Of a stretch of 64,000 nucleotides of DNA, positions 45,732 through 54,514 are shown piece after piece. The notes below the pieces were generated by a model. The model worked only from the letters and a program-made list of their open reading frames with translations, was not told where the DNA came from and ran no database searches. Numbering within the stretch: position 1 is the stretch's first letter; each line of letters starts with the position of its first letter. Origin of the DNA: Orrella dioscoreae (GTDB lineage: Bacteria; Pseudomonadota; Gammaproteobacteria; Burkholderiales; Burkholderiaceae_B); NCBI RefSeq assembly GCF_900089455.2, contig NZ_LT907988.1:310001-374000 (forward strand), written 5' to 3'. The position numbers and the translations under genes were made by a program.

Positions 45732-46526
45732 TCATTTCCCCTGGAACCGCGGCTTGCGCTTCTCCGCGAACGCCGCCTTGCCTTCCTGGTAATCCTCGCT
45801 GGCATAGCACGCAGCGATCATCGCGTGCGCCGCATCCATGTCACGCGCGGCCGGGTCGCGCTCCAGTTCCAGGAAGACGCGCTTCAATGCGCGCAGCGTC
45901 AGCGGCGCATTGGCGGCGATGCCTTGCGCGTACTCACGCACCCGCGCTTCCAGTGCTTGCGGCTCGACCACTTCGTGCACCAGTCCCACCCGCAAGGCGT
46001 CCTGCGCGTCATAGCGCCTGCCGGTGAAGTACAGGTCGCGCGCCTGCGCGCTGCCGATGAGGCGGTTCAGGCGGATCTGGCCTTGGTAGCCATAGCCCAG
46101 CCCCAGCTTCACCGCCGGGATGGCGAACACGGCATCGCTGGCGCAGATGCGGATGTCGCAGCTGGCGGCGTAGTCCATGCCGCCGCCGATGCAGTAGCCG
46201 CGCACCATGGCGATGGTGGGCTTGCCGCAGTGGTAGACCGAGTCATAGGAGCCTTGCGACAGCGCCTGGTATTTCTCGTTCTGCGCGGCGTCGGTGCGCA
46301 CGGCGTCGAAGGTGGAGATGTTCGAGCCCGCGATGAAGGACCGTTCGCCCGCGCCTTTCAGCACGACCACGCGCACGTCCGGGTCTGCGTCGAAGCCGGC
46401 GATGATGCCGGGCACGGCCGCCGACATGTCCAGCGAGACGGCGTTGTGTTTCTCGACATGGTTGAAGATGACCCAGCCGATGGCGCCGTCCTTCTGTGCG
46501 ACGACGCTTCCCTGTTGCTCGGACAT
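45732..46526 (-). CDS. enoyl-CoA hydratase/isomerase family protein
   Basis: A 264-residue crotonase-fold enzyme. It has the oxyanion-hole segments FIAGSNISTFDA and GYCIGGGMDYAASCDIRI and the acyl-CoA region VKLGLGYGYQG. The catalytic Glu at the first usual site is not evident (Asn-Ile-Ser in the loop), so it may be an isomerase or another crotonase subtype rather than a classical hydratase. Start at 46526 is supported by AAGGAGC. It lies 26 bases downstream of a thioesterase gene, in a CoA-ester module with the CaiB-type gene. Confidence 0.88.
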   Translation of the reverse strand: MSEQQGSVVAQKDGAIGWVIFNHVEKHNAVSLDMSAAVPGIIAGFDADPDVRVVVLKGAGERSFIAGSNISTFDAVRTDAAQNEKYQALSQGSYDSVYHCGKPTIAMVRGYCIGGGMDYAASCDIRICASDAVFAIPAVKLGLGYGYQGQIRLNRLIGSAQARDLYFTGRRYDAQDALRVGLVHEVVEPQALEARVREYAQGIAANAPLTLRALKRVFLELERDPAARDMDAAHAMIAACYASEDYQEGKAAFAEKRKPRFQGK

Positions 46527-46552
46527 GGTGCTGCTCCTTGGTGCGTGGCGGA

Positions 46553-47026
46553 TCAGTCCGCCGATGAGGGAGGGGAGGGCGCGGCGGCCGTGCAGGCCGC
46601 GCGCAAGGACTCTGGCATGGCATGCGGCCGGCCCGTGCCGGCGTCCAGCCAGACCCAGGTGATGCGCGCACGGGCATGCAGCGCGGGCGCGAGGTCGGCC
46701 GCGTCGGCCGGGACATGCAGCGAGAACAGCAGCTGCAGGCTGCTGTTGCCCGCATGCGCGCAGGCAATCGACACGATGACCGTCGCGGGATAGTGCAGGG
46801 GCGCCAGGTATTCGCAGGCCAGGTTCGCCACCACCGGCGTGAGCCCGGGGGCGGACGCGGCCAGCGACAGGGCCTGCGCCCATTGCATGCGCGCTTCTTC
46901 CACGTAGCGCAGGAACACCGTGTTGTTGACGTGGCCGTCGGCATCCAGGTCGCCCCAGCGTACCGGGATGCGCGCCTGGAAGACCGGCGCGGGCGCCGGC
47001 TTGCCGTCGTCGATGATCGTCAGCAT
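46553..47026 (-). CDS. acyl-CoA thioesterase, hotdog-fold (4-hydroxybenzoyl-CoA thioesterase type)
   Basis: A 157-residue single-hotdog thioesterase. The catalytic segment is RWGDLDADGHVNNTVFLRYVE, with Asp at the usual active-site position; LACEYLAPLHYPATV follows. The last 15 residues are low-complexity Ala/Pro/Ser. It would release a free acid and CoA from an acyl-CoA intermediate, fitting between the CaiB-type CoA-transferase gene upstream and the crotonase gene downstream. Confidence 0.85.
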   Translation of the reverse strand: MLTIIDDGKPAPAPVFQARIPVRWGDLDADGHVNNTVFLRYVEEARMQWAQALSLAASAPGLTPVVANLACEYLAPLHYPATVIVSIACAHAGNSSLQLLFSLHVPADAADLAPALHARARITWVWLDAGTGRPHAMPESLRAACTAAAPSPPSSAD

Positions 47027-47059
47027 GCGTTCACGTCCTGAGGCCTGAACCGTGACGCC

Positions 47060-48280
47060 TCACAGCACGCCCTGTTCCCGCAGGGCCGCGATCTGCCCGG
47101 CCGAGTAGTTCAGCTCGCGCAGGATCTCCTCTGTGTCCTCGCCCCGGTCGGGTGCCGCGCTGCGCACCTGGCTGGGCGTGCGGCTCATCATGAAGGGCTG
47201 GCCCACGACCTCCACCGGGCCGATGCGCTTGTGCTTCACCGGCGTGGCGATGCCCAGGTGCTGCACCTGCGCGTCGGCGAAGACCTCGTTCATGCGGTTG
47301 ATGGGACCCGCCGCCACGTGGCATTCCTCCATGCGCACCATCCAGTCGGCGGTGCTGCGCTGCCGGGTGAGCGCGCTCAGCTCGGCATTCAAGGCGACAC
47401 GGTTGTCGGAACGGCCCTGCTCGGTGCTGTAGGGCTCGCGCTCCATCAGCTCGGGCACCTCCAGCGCCGTGCACAGCCGCCGGAACATGGCCTGCTCGCC
47501 CGCGGCGATGTTGATGTAGCCGTCTGCGGTGGGATAGACCCCGGTGGGGATCGAGGTGGGGTGGTTGTTGCCTGGCTGCCCGGGGATCTCCTTCAGGAAC
47601 AGCCAGCGCGCGGCCTGGAAGTCGCACATGGCGATCATGGCCTGCAGCAGCGATACCTGCACCCACTGGCCCTGGCCGGACTCCTCGCGTTCCAGCAAGG
47701 CGGTCATGATGGCCATGGCGCAATACAACCCCGCGCCCGTGTCTGCCACGGCGATGCCGGTGCGCATGGGACCATGGGAAGGATCGCCCGTGATGGACAT
47801 GAGCCCGCCCATGCCTTGCACGATGTGGTCGAAGCCCGGCCGCTTGGCATAGGGGCCGTCCTGGCCGAAGCCCGAGATGCTGGCGTAGACGATGCGCGGG
47901 TTCACCGCCTTCAGCGTTTCATAGTCGATGCCCAGGCGGAACTTCACGTCGGGACGGAAGTTCTCGGCCACCACGTCTGCCTGCTTCACCAGTTCCAGGA
48001 AGATCTCGCGGCCCTTGGGGTCCTTCAGGTTGAGCGTCAGCGAGCGCTTGTTGCGGTGCAGGTTCTGGAAGTCCGGCCCGTCGCGCAGGCCGCCCCAGCC
48101 ATCGCTGACCTCCATGTGGTCGGGGCTTTCGATCTTGATGACGTCGGCGCCCCAGTCGGCGAACTGGCGGATGCAGGTGGGGCCGGCGCGCACGCGCGTC
48201 AGGTCCAGCACGCGGAAGCGCTTGAGCGGACCTTCGCGTTGGGCCGTGGCCGGGAACGCGGCTTCAGTTTGCATGTTCAC
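47060..48280 (-). CDS. CaiB/BaiF family CoA-transferase
   Basis: A 406-residue class III CoA-transferase, moving CoA between carboxylic acids. Family hallmarks are FRVLDLTRVRAGPTCIRQFADWGADV, the NKRSLTLNLKDPKGR segment, VVAENFRP, and the catalytic Asp in KRPGFDHIVQGMGG. The best start is GTG 48280, six bases after GAGG; ATG 48274 is possible. Either start overlaps the end of the HyuA gene, so it belongs to the hyuB-hyuA transcription unit. Confidence 0.92.
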   Translation of the reverse strand: MNMQTEAAFPATAQREGPLKRFRVLDLTRVRAGPTCIRQFADWGADVIKIESPDHMEVSDGWGGLRDGPDFQNLHRNKRSLTLNLKDPKGREIFLELVKQADVVAENFRPDVKFRLGIDYETLKAVNPRIVYASISGFGQDGPYAKRPGFDHIVQGMGGLMSITGDPSHGPMRTGIAVADTGAGLYCAMAIMTALLEREESGQGQWVQVSLLQAMIAMCDFQAARWLFLKEIPGQPGNNHPTSIPTGVYPTADGYINIAAGEQAMFRRLCTALEVPELMEREPYSTEQGRSDNRVALNAELSALTRQRSTADWMVRMEECHVAAGPINRMNEVFADAQVQHLGIATPVKHKRIGPVEVVGQPFMMSRTPSQVRSAAPDRGEDTEEILRELNYSAGQIAALREQGVL

Positions 48281-50411
48281 GTTCAGCCTCGCGGGAAGAA
48301 AGGTTGGCGCGGCCGTCCTGTTGCGGCTGCAGGTCGACCAGCAGGTTGCCGCGTGCGTCCACGGTGGCGCGCGCCAGGTCGGGGATGATCAGCGTGGAGG
48401 AGGCTTCCTGCACGATGGCCGGGCCGGCGATGGCCTGGCCGGCCTGCAGGGCGCTGCGCTCGTAGACCGGCACGTCGGCATAGGCCTGCCGGTCGCCCAG
48501 GTACATGCGGCGCTGGCCCGTCAGGGCCTGCGTGGCCGCCACGGAACCTGTCTGCACGTCCAGCGAGCCGCTGCCGGCCTGGGCCGAGACGGCCACGCGG
48601 ATGTTGATGACTTCGATCTCGCCGCTGGGCGGCAGCTGGCCGAAGGTCTTGGCGTAGTTCGCTAGGAAGGCCTCGCGGATGCCGTCGTAGCTGCCGCGAC
48701 CATAGGGGCCGGCGGGCAGGTCGGTGATCACCTCGAAGCCCTGGCCCACGAAGCGCAGGTCGGCGGCGCGTTGCACCTGGGCCTTCGCGCCCTGGCCGGG
48801 CAGCGTCGATTCGATGACCTGGCGCGCATCGTTCTCGATGTCCGCGTAGGCCTGCTCCAGTTCTTTCCAGTCCACGGTTTCCAGCTTCCAGCCGACGCTG
48901 ACCATGCGGTCGATGCGCGCGGGCGCCATCAAGAGGCCCAGCGCCGAGGCCACGCCCGCGCCCGGCGGGCAGACGACCTGGCGGATGCCCAGGCGCCGCG
49001 CGACTTCGCAGCCGTGCAGGGGGCCGCCGCCGCCGGTCAGCAGCAAGGCGAAACGGCCGGCGTGGTGGCCGCGCTCGGCCACGTGCACGCGCGCCGCCGC
49101 GGCCATGTTCTCGTTGACGATGGAGTGGATGCCCCAGGCGAACTCGGGCACGTCCATGCCCGAGCGCTCGGCCAGCGGGCGCATGGCGTCCTCGGCCTTG
49201 GAAACGTCGATGGTCATCGTGCCGCCCGCGAAGGAAGCTGGGTCCAGGAAGCCCAGCACCAGGTTGGCGTCGGTGACGGTGGGCTGCGCGCCGCCGCGGC
49301 CATAGCAGGCGGGGCCTGGGTTGGAGCTGGCGCTTTCCGGGCCGACCTTCAGGAGACCCAGCGCGTCCAGGTGCGCGATGCTGCCGCCGCCCGCGCCGAT
49401 CTCGATGAGCTCGATGGTGGAGATCGAGATCGGCAGGCCGCTGCCTTCGGTCAGGCGCTTCTCGCGGCTGGCCTCGAAGTGATGGGCGATGAGCGGCACG
49501 CCGCCATCGACGATGGCGAGCTTGGCGGTGGTGCCGCCCATGTCGAAGGCCAGGATGTCATCGACCTGCGCGCTGTGGCCGAAGAAGGCGCCGGCCAGCG
49601 CGCCCGCGGCGGGGCCGGATTCCAGCAGCTGGATGGGCACGCGCTTGGCCTCGGCCACGTGGGTCAGGCCGCCGTTGGACAGCATCATGAAGAGCGGCGC
49701 GCCGATGCCCAGCTTGGCGATCTCGGCGCACATGCGGTCCAGGTAGCCGTCGACCAGCGGCTTCACATAGGCGTTGGCGACGGTGGTGGAGGTGCGTTCG
49801 AACTCGCGGATCTGCGGCGACACGTCCGAGGAGATCGACACGAAGAGGCCGGGGTGCGCCTTCTGGATGGCCTCGCGCGCGGCGCGTTCGTGCGCCGGAT
49901 TCACATAGGCATGCAGGAAGACGATGGCGACCGACGAGACGCCGGCCTCGGCCAGGCGACCGGCCTGCTCCACCGCTTGCTGGACGTCCAGCGCTTGCAG
50001 CACCGTGCCGTCCGGTCCCATCCGCTCGGTGACTTCCAGGCGGTGGCGGCGCGGCACCAGCACGCGCGGCAGTTCGATGTGGAGATCGAAGAGTTCGTAC
50101 TTGTGCTCGCGCGCCATTTCCAGCGTGTCGCGGAAACCGGCAGTGGTGATGAGGCCGGTGGTGGCGCCCTTGCGTTCGATCAGCGCGTTGGTGAAGAGCG
50201 TGGTGGCGTGGATGACGCGGTCGACCTCGGCGTAGGCCATCTTCTCGCGTTCGAAGAGCGTGCGCACGCCGCGCACCGCGCCTTCATAGGGAGCGTGCGG
50301 CGTGGTCAGTTCCTTGTGCGAGACGGATTTCCCGCTGATGTCGTCGTAGACCACGATGTCGGTGAACGTGCCGCCGATATCGATGCCCAGGGAGTATTTG
50401 CCTGCTGTCAT
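48264..50411 (-). CDS. hydantoinase/oxoprolinase family protein, HyuA subunit
   Basis: A 715-residue ATP-dependent subunit. Residues 9-23 hold GIDIGGTFTDIVVYD, and the second half contains DILAFDMGGTTAKLAIVDGG and FALLLTGGGGPLHG. HyuA and HyuB together open cyclic amides or carboxylate ketones. It starts 13 bases after the hyuB stop and overlaps the CoA-transferase start. Its counterpart in the island is fused to HyuB in one chain; here the subunits are separate. Confidence 0.94.
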   Translation of the reverse strand: MTAGKYSLGIDIGGTFTDIVVYDDISGKSVSHKELTTPHAPYEGAVRGVRTLFEREKMAYAEVDRVIHATTLFTNALIERKGATTGLITTAGFRDTLEMAREHKYELFDLHIELPRVLVPRRHRLEVTERMGPDGTVLQALDVQQAVEQAGRLAEAGVSSVAIVFLHAYVNPAHERAAREAIQKAHPGLFVSISSDVSPQIREFERTSTTVANAYVKPLVDGYLDRMCAEIAKLGIGAPLFMMLSNGGLTHVAEAKRVPIQLLESGPAAGALAGAFFGHSAQVDDILAFDMGGTTAKLAIVDGGVPLIAHHFEASREKRLTEGSGLPISISTIELIEIGAGGGSIAHLDALGLLKVGPESASSNPGPACYGRGGAQPTVTDANLVLGFLDPASFAGGTMTIDVSKAEDAMRPLAERSGMDVPEFAWGIHSIVNENMAAAARVHVAERGHHAGRFALLLTGGGGPLHGCEVARRLGIRQVVCPPGAGVASALGLLMAPARIDRMVSVGWKLETVDWKELEQAYADIENDARQVIESTLPGQGAKAQVQRAADLRFVGQGFEVITDLPAGPYGRGSYDGIREAFLANYAKTFGQLPPSGEIEVINIRVAVSAQAGSGSLDVQTGSVAATQALTGQRRMYLGDRQAYADVPVYERSALQAGQAIAGPAIVQEASSTLIIPDLARATVDARGNLLVDLQPQQDGRANLSSREAEREHAN

Positions 50412-50424
50412 GATGATTCCCCAA

Positions 50425-52047
50425 TCAGTGTTGCGCGGCGCGCGTGACGTAGCCGTCGGCGAGGTCGGCCGTCGCGGCGTCCTTGTTGCGGTCCTTGGCC
50501 GGGCCGTAGCCGCCGCCGCCCGGCGTGAGCAGTTCCACCACTTCGCCGGGGTTCAGCACGTGCTGAACCTTCGGATTGACCGGCTTGCCGTTCAGGATGA
50601 CCGCGCCCGGCGCGCCGGCCTCGCCGCCTGCCAGCCCCTGCGCCGCGGCCTCGGGGCGCGTGCGTTCGGCCATGAAGCTGACGACGATGGGCGTCTTGTT
50701 GCGGTTCTCCAGCGCGATCGCCTGCCCGGTGCCGCCGCGATGCAGGCCCGCGCCGCCGGCGTCGTCGCGCAGCTTGCGGTGGCGCACGTGCAGCGGCGAC
50801 ATCTTCTCGATCATCTCCACCGGGGTCGACGAGATGTTGCTGGGCCAGGACAGCACGTTGGCGCCGTCCTGCTTCTGCGAGGCGCCGTAGCCGCCATTCA
50901 TGAAGAAGAGGTTGGTGAAGGGCCTGCCCGTCTCGCGCACGCCCGACAGGTTCACGCACCAGAGCGGCGAGCCCACCTGCGCGATGGCGCGCTCGGGCAT
51001 GGCCTGCGACAGCGCGCCGATCACCATCATCGGCACGAAGTGGCCGATCAGCGCGCGCGCGCCGCCCGCCGCGGGCGGGGTGGAGTTCAGGATGCTGCCC
51101 AGCGGCGCCTTCACGTGGATGGGCGCCATCACGCCTTCGTTGTTGGGCACGTTGGGCAGCAGCACGGCCCGCAGGCCGTAGCAGGTGTAGGCGATGGTGT
51201 AGGCCAGGCAGACGTTGATCGAGCGCGGCACCTGGCCGTCGGTGCCGGCGTAATCCACCTCGATCTCGTCGCCCTTCACGGTCAGCGTGATGGCCAGCTT
51301 CACCGGCTGGTCCAGGCCGTCGCTGACGGCGTGGTGGCGGTACTCGCCATCGGGCAGCGCGCGGATCGCATCGCGCATGGCCTTCTCCGAGCGCGCGTGG
51401 ATCTCGGCGGCCAGGCCGTCCAGCGTGTCCAGCCTGCGCTCCTCCAGCAGCGCCAGCATGCGCGACTCGATCATGCGCAGCGCGGTGAACTGGGCATAAA
51501 GGTCGCCCATGACCTGATCGGGCTCGCGCACGTTCTTGCGCAGGATCATTTCGAAGGTGGGGTCGATCTCGCCACGGCGCATGACCTTCATGACCGGGAT
51601 CTGCAGGCCTTCCTCGTAGACCTCGCGCGCATCGGCCGAGCGGATGCGTCCGCCGATGTCGGGGGCGTGCGCCACCGACCCGGCCCAGGCCACGACCTTG
51701 CCGTCCAGGAACACGGGCTTGGCCACCGAGATGTCCGGCAGGTGGCCGGTGCCCATCCAGATGTCGTTGGTGATCAGCACGTCGCCGGGTTCCAGCGTTT
51801 CCAGCGGATAGGCGTCCAGGAAGTGGCGGATGGTGCGCGGCATGGTGTTCATGAACGACGGGATGCTGTTGGTGGCTTGCGCCACCGAACGTCCGTCGGC
51901 CGTGGTCAGCACGCAGGCGAAGTCATTCGACTCGCGCACGATGGTGGAGAACGAGGTGCGCACCATGGCGGCGGCGGCCTCGTCCACGATGGAGATCATG
52001 CGTGTCCACAGGAGCTCCAGCGTGATGGGATCGAACGTCTGGCTCAT
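50425..52047 (-). CDS. hydantoinase B/oxoprolinase family protein, HyuB subunit
   Basis: A 540-residue subunit matching HyuB. Landmarks are FDPITLELLWTRMISIVDEA, VLITNDIWMGTGHLPDISV, LSWPSNISSTPVEMI and the terminal GEVVELLTPGGGGYG. The start at ATG 52047 gives a better spacing to AGGGG than the adjacent ATG 52050. It heads the minus-strand operon HyuB-HyuA-CaiB-thioesterase-crotonase and is divergent from the LysR gene, which probably controls it. Confidence 0.94.
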   Translation of the reverse strand: MSQTFDPITLELLWTRMISIVDEAAAAMVRTSFSTIVRESNDFACVLTTADGRSVAQATNSIPSFMNTMPRTIRHFLDAYPLETLEPGDVLITNDIWMGTGHLPDISVAKPVFLDGKVVAWAGSVAHAPDIGGRIRSADAREVYEEGLQIPVMKVMRRGEIDPTFEMILRKNVREPDQVMGDLYAQFTALRMIESRMLALLEERRLDTLDGLAAEIHARSEKAMRDAIRALPDGEYRHHAVSDGLDQPVKLAITLTVKGDEIEVDYAGTDGQVPRSINVCLAYTIAYTCYGLRAVLLPNVPNNEGVMAPIHVKAPLGSILNSTPPAAGGARALIGHFVPMMVIGALSQAMPERAIAQVGSPLWCVNLSGVRETGRPFTNLFFMNGGYGASQKQDGANVLSWPSNISSTPVEMIEKMSPLHVRHRKLRDDAGGAGLHRGGTGQAIALENRNKTPIVVSFMAERTRPEAAAQGLAGGEAGAPGAVILNGKPVNPKVQHVLNPGEVVELLTPGGGGYGPAKDRNKDAATADLADGYVTRAAQH

Positions 52048-52225
52048 CATTTCCCCTTGAAGGCATTGCCGCCCAGGCGCGGCAATGTTTTTTTGTTGGT
52101 ACCGATTCACTGTAGCGATTTAGACTATGTCTTCCCAATGTTTATTTCGCTGCCGGGCATGCCGAACAGACATACCCCTGTGACAGCCCCTGTGACAGCC
52201 AATCCCCCAGCCAAGAACGCCCGCC

Positions 52226-53155
52226 ATGAGTGAAACGCCGCTGTCCGCGCACACCCTGAAGATCCACGAGCTGGAGGCCTTCCGCGCGGTGATGCTGCGC
52301 GGCACGGCTACCGAGGCCGCCGTGCTGCTGCACACCTCGCAGCCGGTGGTCAGCAAATTGATCGCGCGTTTCCAGCGCCACATCGGCATCAAGCTGTTCG
52401 AGCTGCGCAAGAGCCGGCTGGTGCCCACGCCCGAGGCCCGGGTGTTGTTCCACACCATCGAGCGCACCTATGCGGGCCTGGAGCACGTGGCCCACACCAT
52501 TGCCGAGTTGCGTGGCGGGCACAGCGGGCGGCTGGTGGTGGGCAGCCTGCCGTCCTTCGGCATGGGGCCGCTGGCCGACATCGCGGCACGCTTCCTGAAA
52601 GACGAGCCGGGCATCCGCATCTCGGTGGAAACCGTGAACTCCAGCCTCATCCGCCACAGCGTGGTGTCGGGCAAGGCGGACCTGGGCGTGGCGTTGAAGT
52701 CCATCGATACGGCAGGCGTGAATGCAGAGCCGCTGGTGGAGGTGAACACGGTGTGCGTGATGGACCGGACGCATGCCCTGGCGGGCAAGCGCTCCATCAA
52801 TGTGCGTGACCTCGAGGGCGTGCCGATGATCCTGCCGTCGCGCGACAGCGCGTCGCACACGGCCATTGCGCAGATGTTCGCCGACGAAGGCATCACGCCG
52901 CATCTATCGGCCGAAACGAGCTACGCCATGACGATGTGCCTGCTGGCGATGCAGGGCGCGGGTGCCGCGCTGGTGAGTCCCTTCGCGGCCATGCACCTGC
53001 GCCGCTCCGGGCTGGTCATCAAGCGCTTCGAACCCAGCCTGCCGATCGAGCTGATGCTGCTGACGGCGCTGGATTCCTCGCCGTCGCGCATCTCGTCGAT
53101 GTTCATCGAGCGGCTGAAAGCCGCGATGCCCGCGCTGCGCCAGCAGTGGGGCTAG
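52226..53155 (+). CDS. LysR family transcriptional regulator
   Basis: A 309-residue LysR regulator: N-terminal helix-turn-helix (about residues 11-70; LKIHELEAFRAVMLRGTATE, SQPVVSKLIARFQRHIGIKL) and a periplasmic-binding-protein-like effector domain (about 95-300; LVVGSLPSFGMGPL). It is divergent from the hyuBA operon, separated by about 175 bases that would contain its binding site, and convergent with a Bug receptor gene. It most likely activates the hyuBA operon. Confidence 0.94.
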   Translation: MSETPLSAHTLKIHELEAFRAVMLRGTATEAAVLLHTSQPVVSKLIARFQRHIGIKLFELRKSRLVPTPEARVLFHTIERTYAGLEHVAHTIAELRGGHSGRLVVGSLPSFGMGPLADIAARFLKDEPGIRISVETVNSSLIRHSVVSGKADLGVALKSIDTAGVNAEPLVEVNTVCVMDRTHALAGKRSINVRDLEGVPMILPSRDSASHTAIAQMFADEGITPHLSAETSYAMTMCLLAMQGAGAALVSPFAAMHLRRSGLVIKRFEPSLPIELMLLTALDSSPSRISSMFIERLKAAMPALRQQWG

Positions 53156-53174
53156 GCCCAGCCTTGATCCTGCC

Positions 53175-54143
53175 TCATTGGGCCACGAGGTTGGCCTGGC
53201 TGATCATGGTGCCGAACTTCTGCGTCTCCTCGCCGATGAAGGCGCGCGTGGCGGCAGCGTCCCGGTTGCCCGGCACGGGCGTCACGCCCATCTCGGCCAG
53301 CCGGGGCTGCAGGGCCGGGTCCAGCATGACCGCGCGGATGTCGTTGTTCAGCTTGCTGACGATGGCGTCGGGTGTGCCGGCGGGCGCCGAGATCGTGAAC
53401 CATGCCGTGAAGGCATACCCGGGCAGGCCGTCCTGCGCGATGGTCGGCACGTTCGGCAGGCTCGGCGCGCGTTCGGCGCTGGTGACCGCAACGGCGCGGA
53501 GCTGGCCGGCCTGGATGAGCGGCAGCGCGGTGGGCAGGTTCTCGAACATCAGCTGCAGCCGGCCCGCCACCAGGTCGGTGAGCGCGGGGCCGCTGCCCTT
53601 GTAGGGAATGTGCGAGATGGCCGCGTGCGACTGGAAGCGGAACAGCTCGCCCGCCATGTGCGTGGAACTGCCGAAGCCTGCCGACCCGAAGAACAGCGAT
53701 TCCGGCTTGGCCTTGCTTTCCGCGATGATTGCGGCGGTGTTGGCCAGGGACACGTTCTTGGGCACCACCAGCACATTGGGCGTCTCGGCCAGGATCACGA
53801 CCGGCTTGAGATCATTGGTGGGGTTGTATTTCAGGTCCTTGTAGATATGGAACGTCGAGTGGATGCCGATGGTGCCGAAGAGCAGCGTGTAGCCGTCCGG
53901 GTCCGAACGCGCGACGTTCTCCGCGCCGATGTTGCCGCCCACGCCGGGACGGTTCTCCACGATGACGCTCTGGCCGTATTTCTCGTTGAGTTTCTGCGCC
54001 AGCAGCCGGCCCAGGACGTCGGCCGTGCCGCCGGGCGCCAGCGGCACGACCAGCTTGATCGGCTTGGAAGGATAGGTGTCGGCCAGGGCTGGCGCGGCCA
54101 GGCAAAAGGTGGCCGCGAATAGCGCGCACAATAGTTTCTTCAT
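53175..54143 (-). CDS. Bug-family tripartite tricarboxylate transporter receptor
   Basis: A 322-residue periplasmic receptor with a clear signal peptide (MKKLLCALFAATFCLAAPALA) and the Bug signatures PIKLVVPLAPGGTADVLGR, VVENRPG-like IVENRPGVGGNIGAEN and DPDGYTLLFG. ATG 54143 was chosen as the signal-peptide start. It is separate from the other Bug genes, convergent with the LysR gene, and preceded by a 371-base gap shared with the LacI gene. Confidence 0.93.
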   Translation of the reverse strand: MKKLLCALFAATFCLAAPALADTYPSKPIKLVVPLAPGGTADVLGRLLAQKLNEKYGQSVIVENRPGVGGNIGAENVARSDPDGYTLLFGTIGIHSTFHIYKDLKYNPTNDLKPVVILAETPNVLVVPKNVSLANTAAIIAESKAKPESLFFGSAGFGSSTHMAGELFRFQSHAAISHIPYKGSGPALTDLVAGRLQLMFENLPTALPLIQAGQLRAVAVTSAERAPSLPNVPTIAQDGLPGYAFTAWFTISAPAGTPDAIVSKLNNDIRAVMLDPALQPRLAEMGVTPVPGNRDAAATRAFIGEETQKFGTMISQANLVAQ

Positions 54144-54301
54144 GATTTTTTCCGCCTTGATGTGGTGTTGTTCGAGCATGCCTCTCCCTACCGAACAGGG
54201 TCGGAATCCCCCTTGAAGCAGTGGCGTGCCGCGCGCCGCGTTGCAGCCCTTGGCCAGCCGCTTCCGTGGTCCTGGCTGCATCGTCCCGGACTCTCGTTCG
54301 C

Positions 54302-54318
54302 GTTCAAATTATGTGAAC
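54302..54318. promoter_or_regulatory. dyad in the Bug-LacI intergenic region
   Basis: GTTCA and TGAAC (54302-54318) flank a seven-base A/T spacer. The dyad lies in the 371-base gap between the divergent Bug and LacI-family genes, with CATAAT (54333-54338) as a possible -10 box next to it. Nothing else recognisable lies in the gap. Confidence 0.35.
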
Positions 54319-54514
54319 AACGGCGGCGTGGGCATAATTCTTTTTCGAACCTACCCTATGCGGAATGAACATACATGCGGCTTGGCGAGGCGCGCGCATG
54401 CGCCACGCGGGCGCGTGGCGCACCGTGTCGCGGCATGCGGCGCACCGTGATGGGGACGCGGCGCGGCCGGCCTTATGATGGGCGCCGTGCCATTTCCAAC
54501 GTGCAGGAGCCTGG

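Noticed and set aside
48771-52233. Long plus-strand open frames (558 and 625 codons) opposite hyuA and hyuB
   Set aside because: Both are antisense to genes with clear motifs and show no protein family features.
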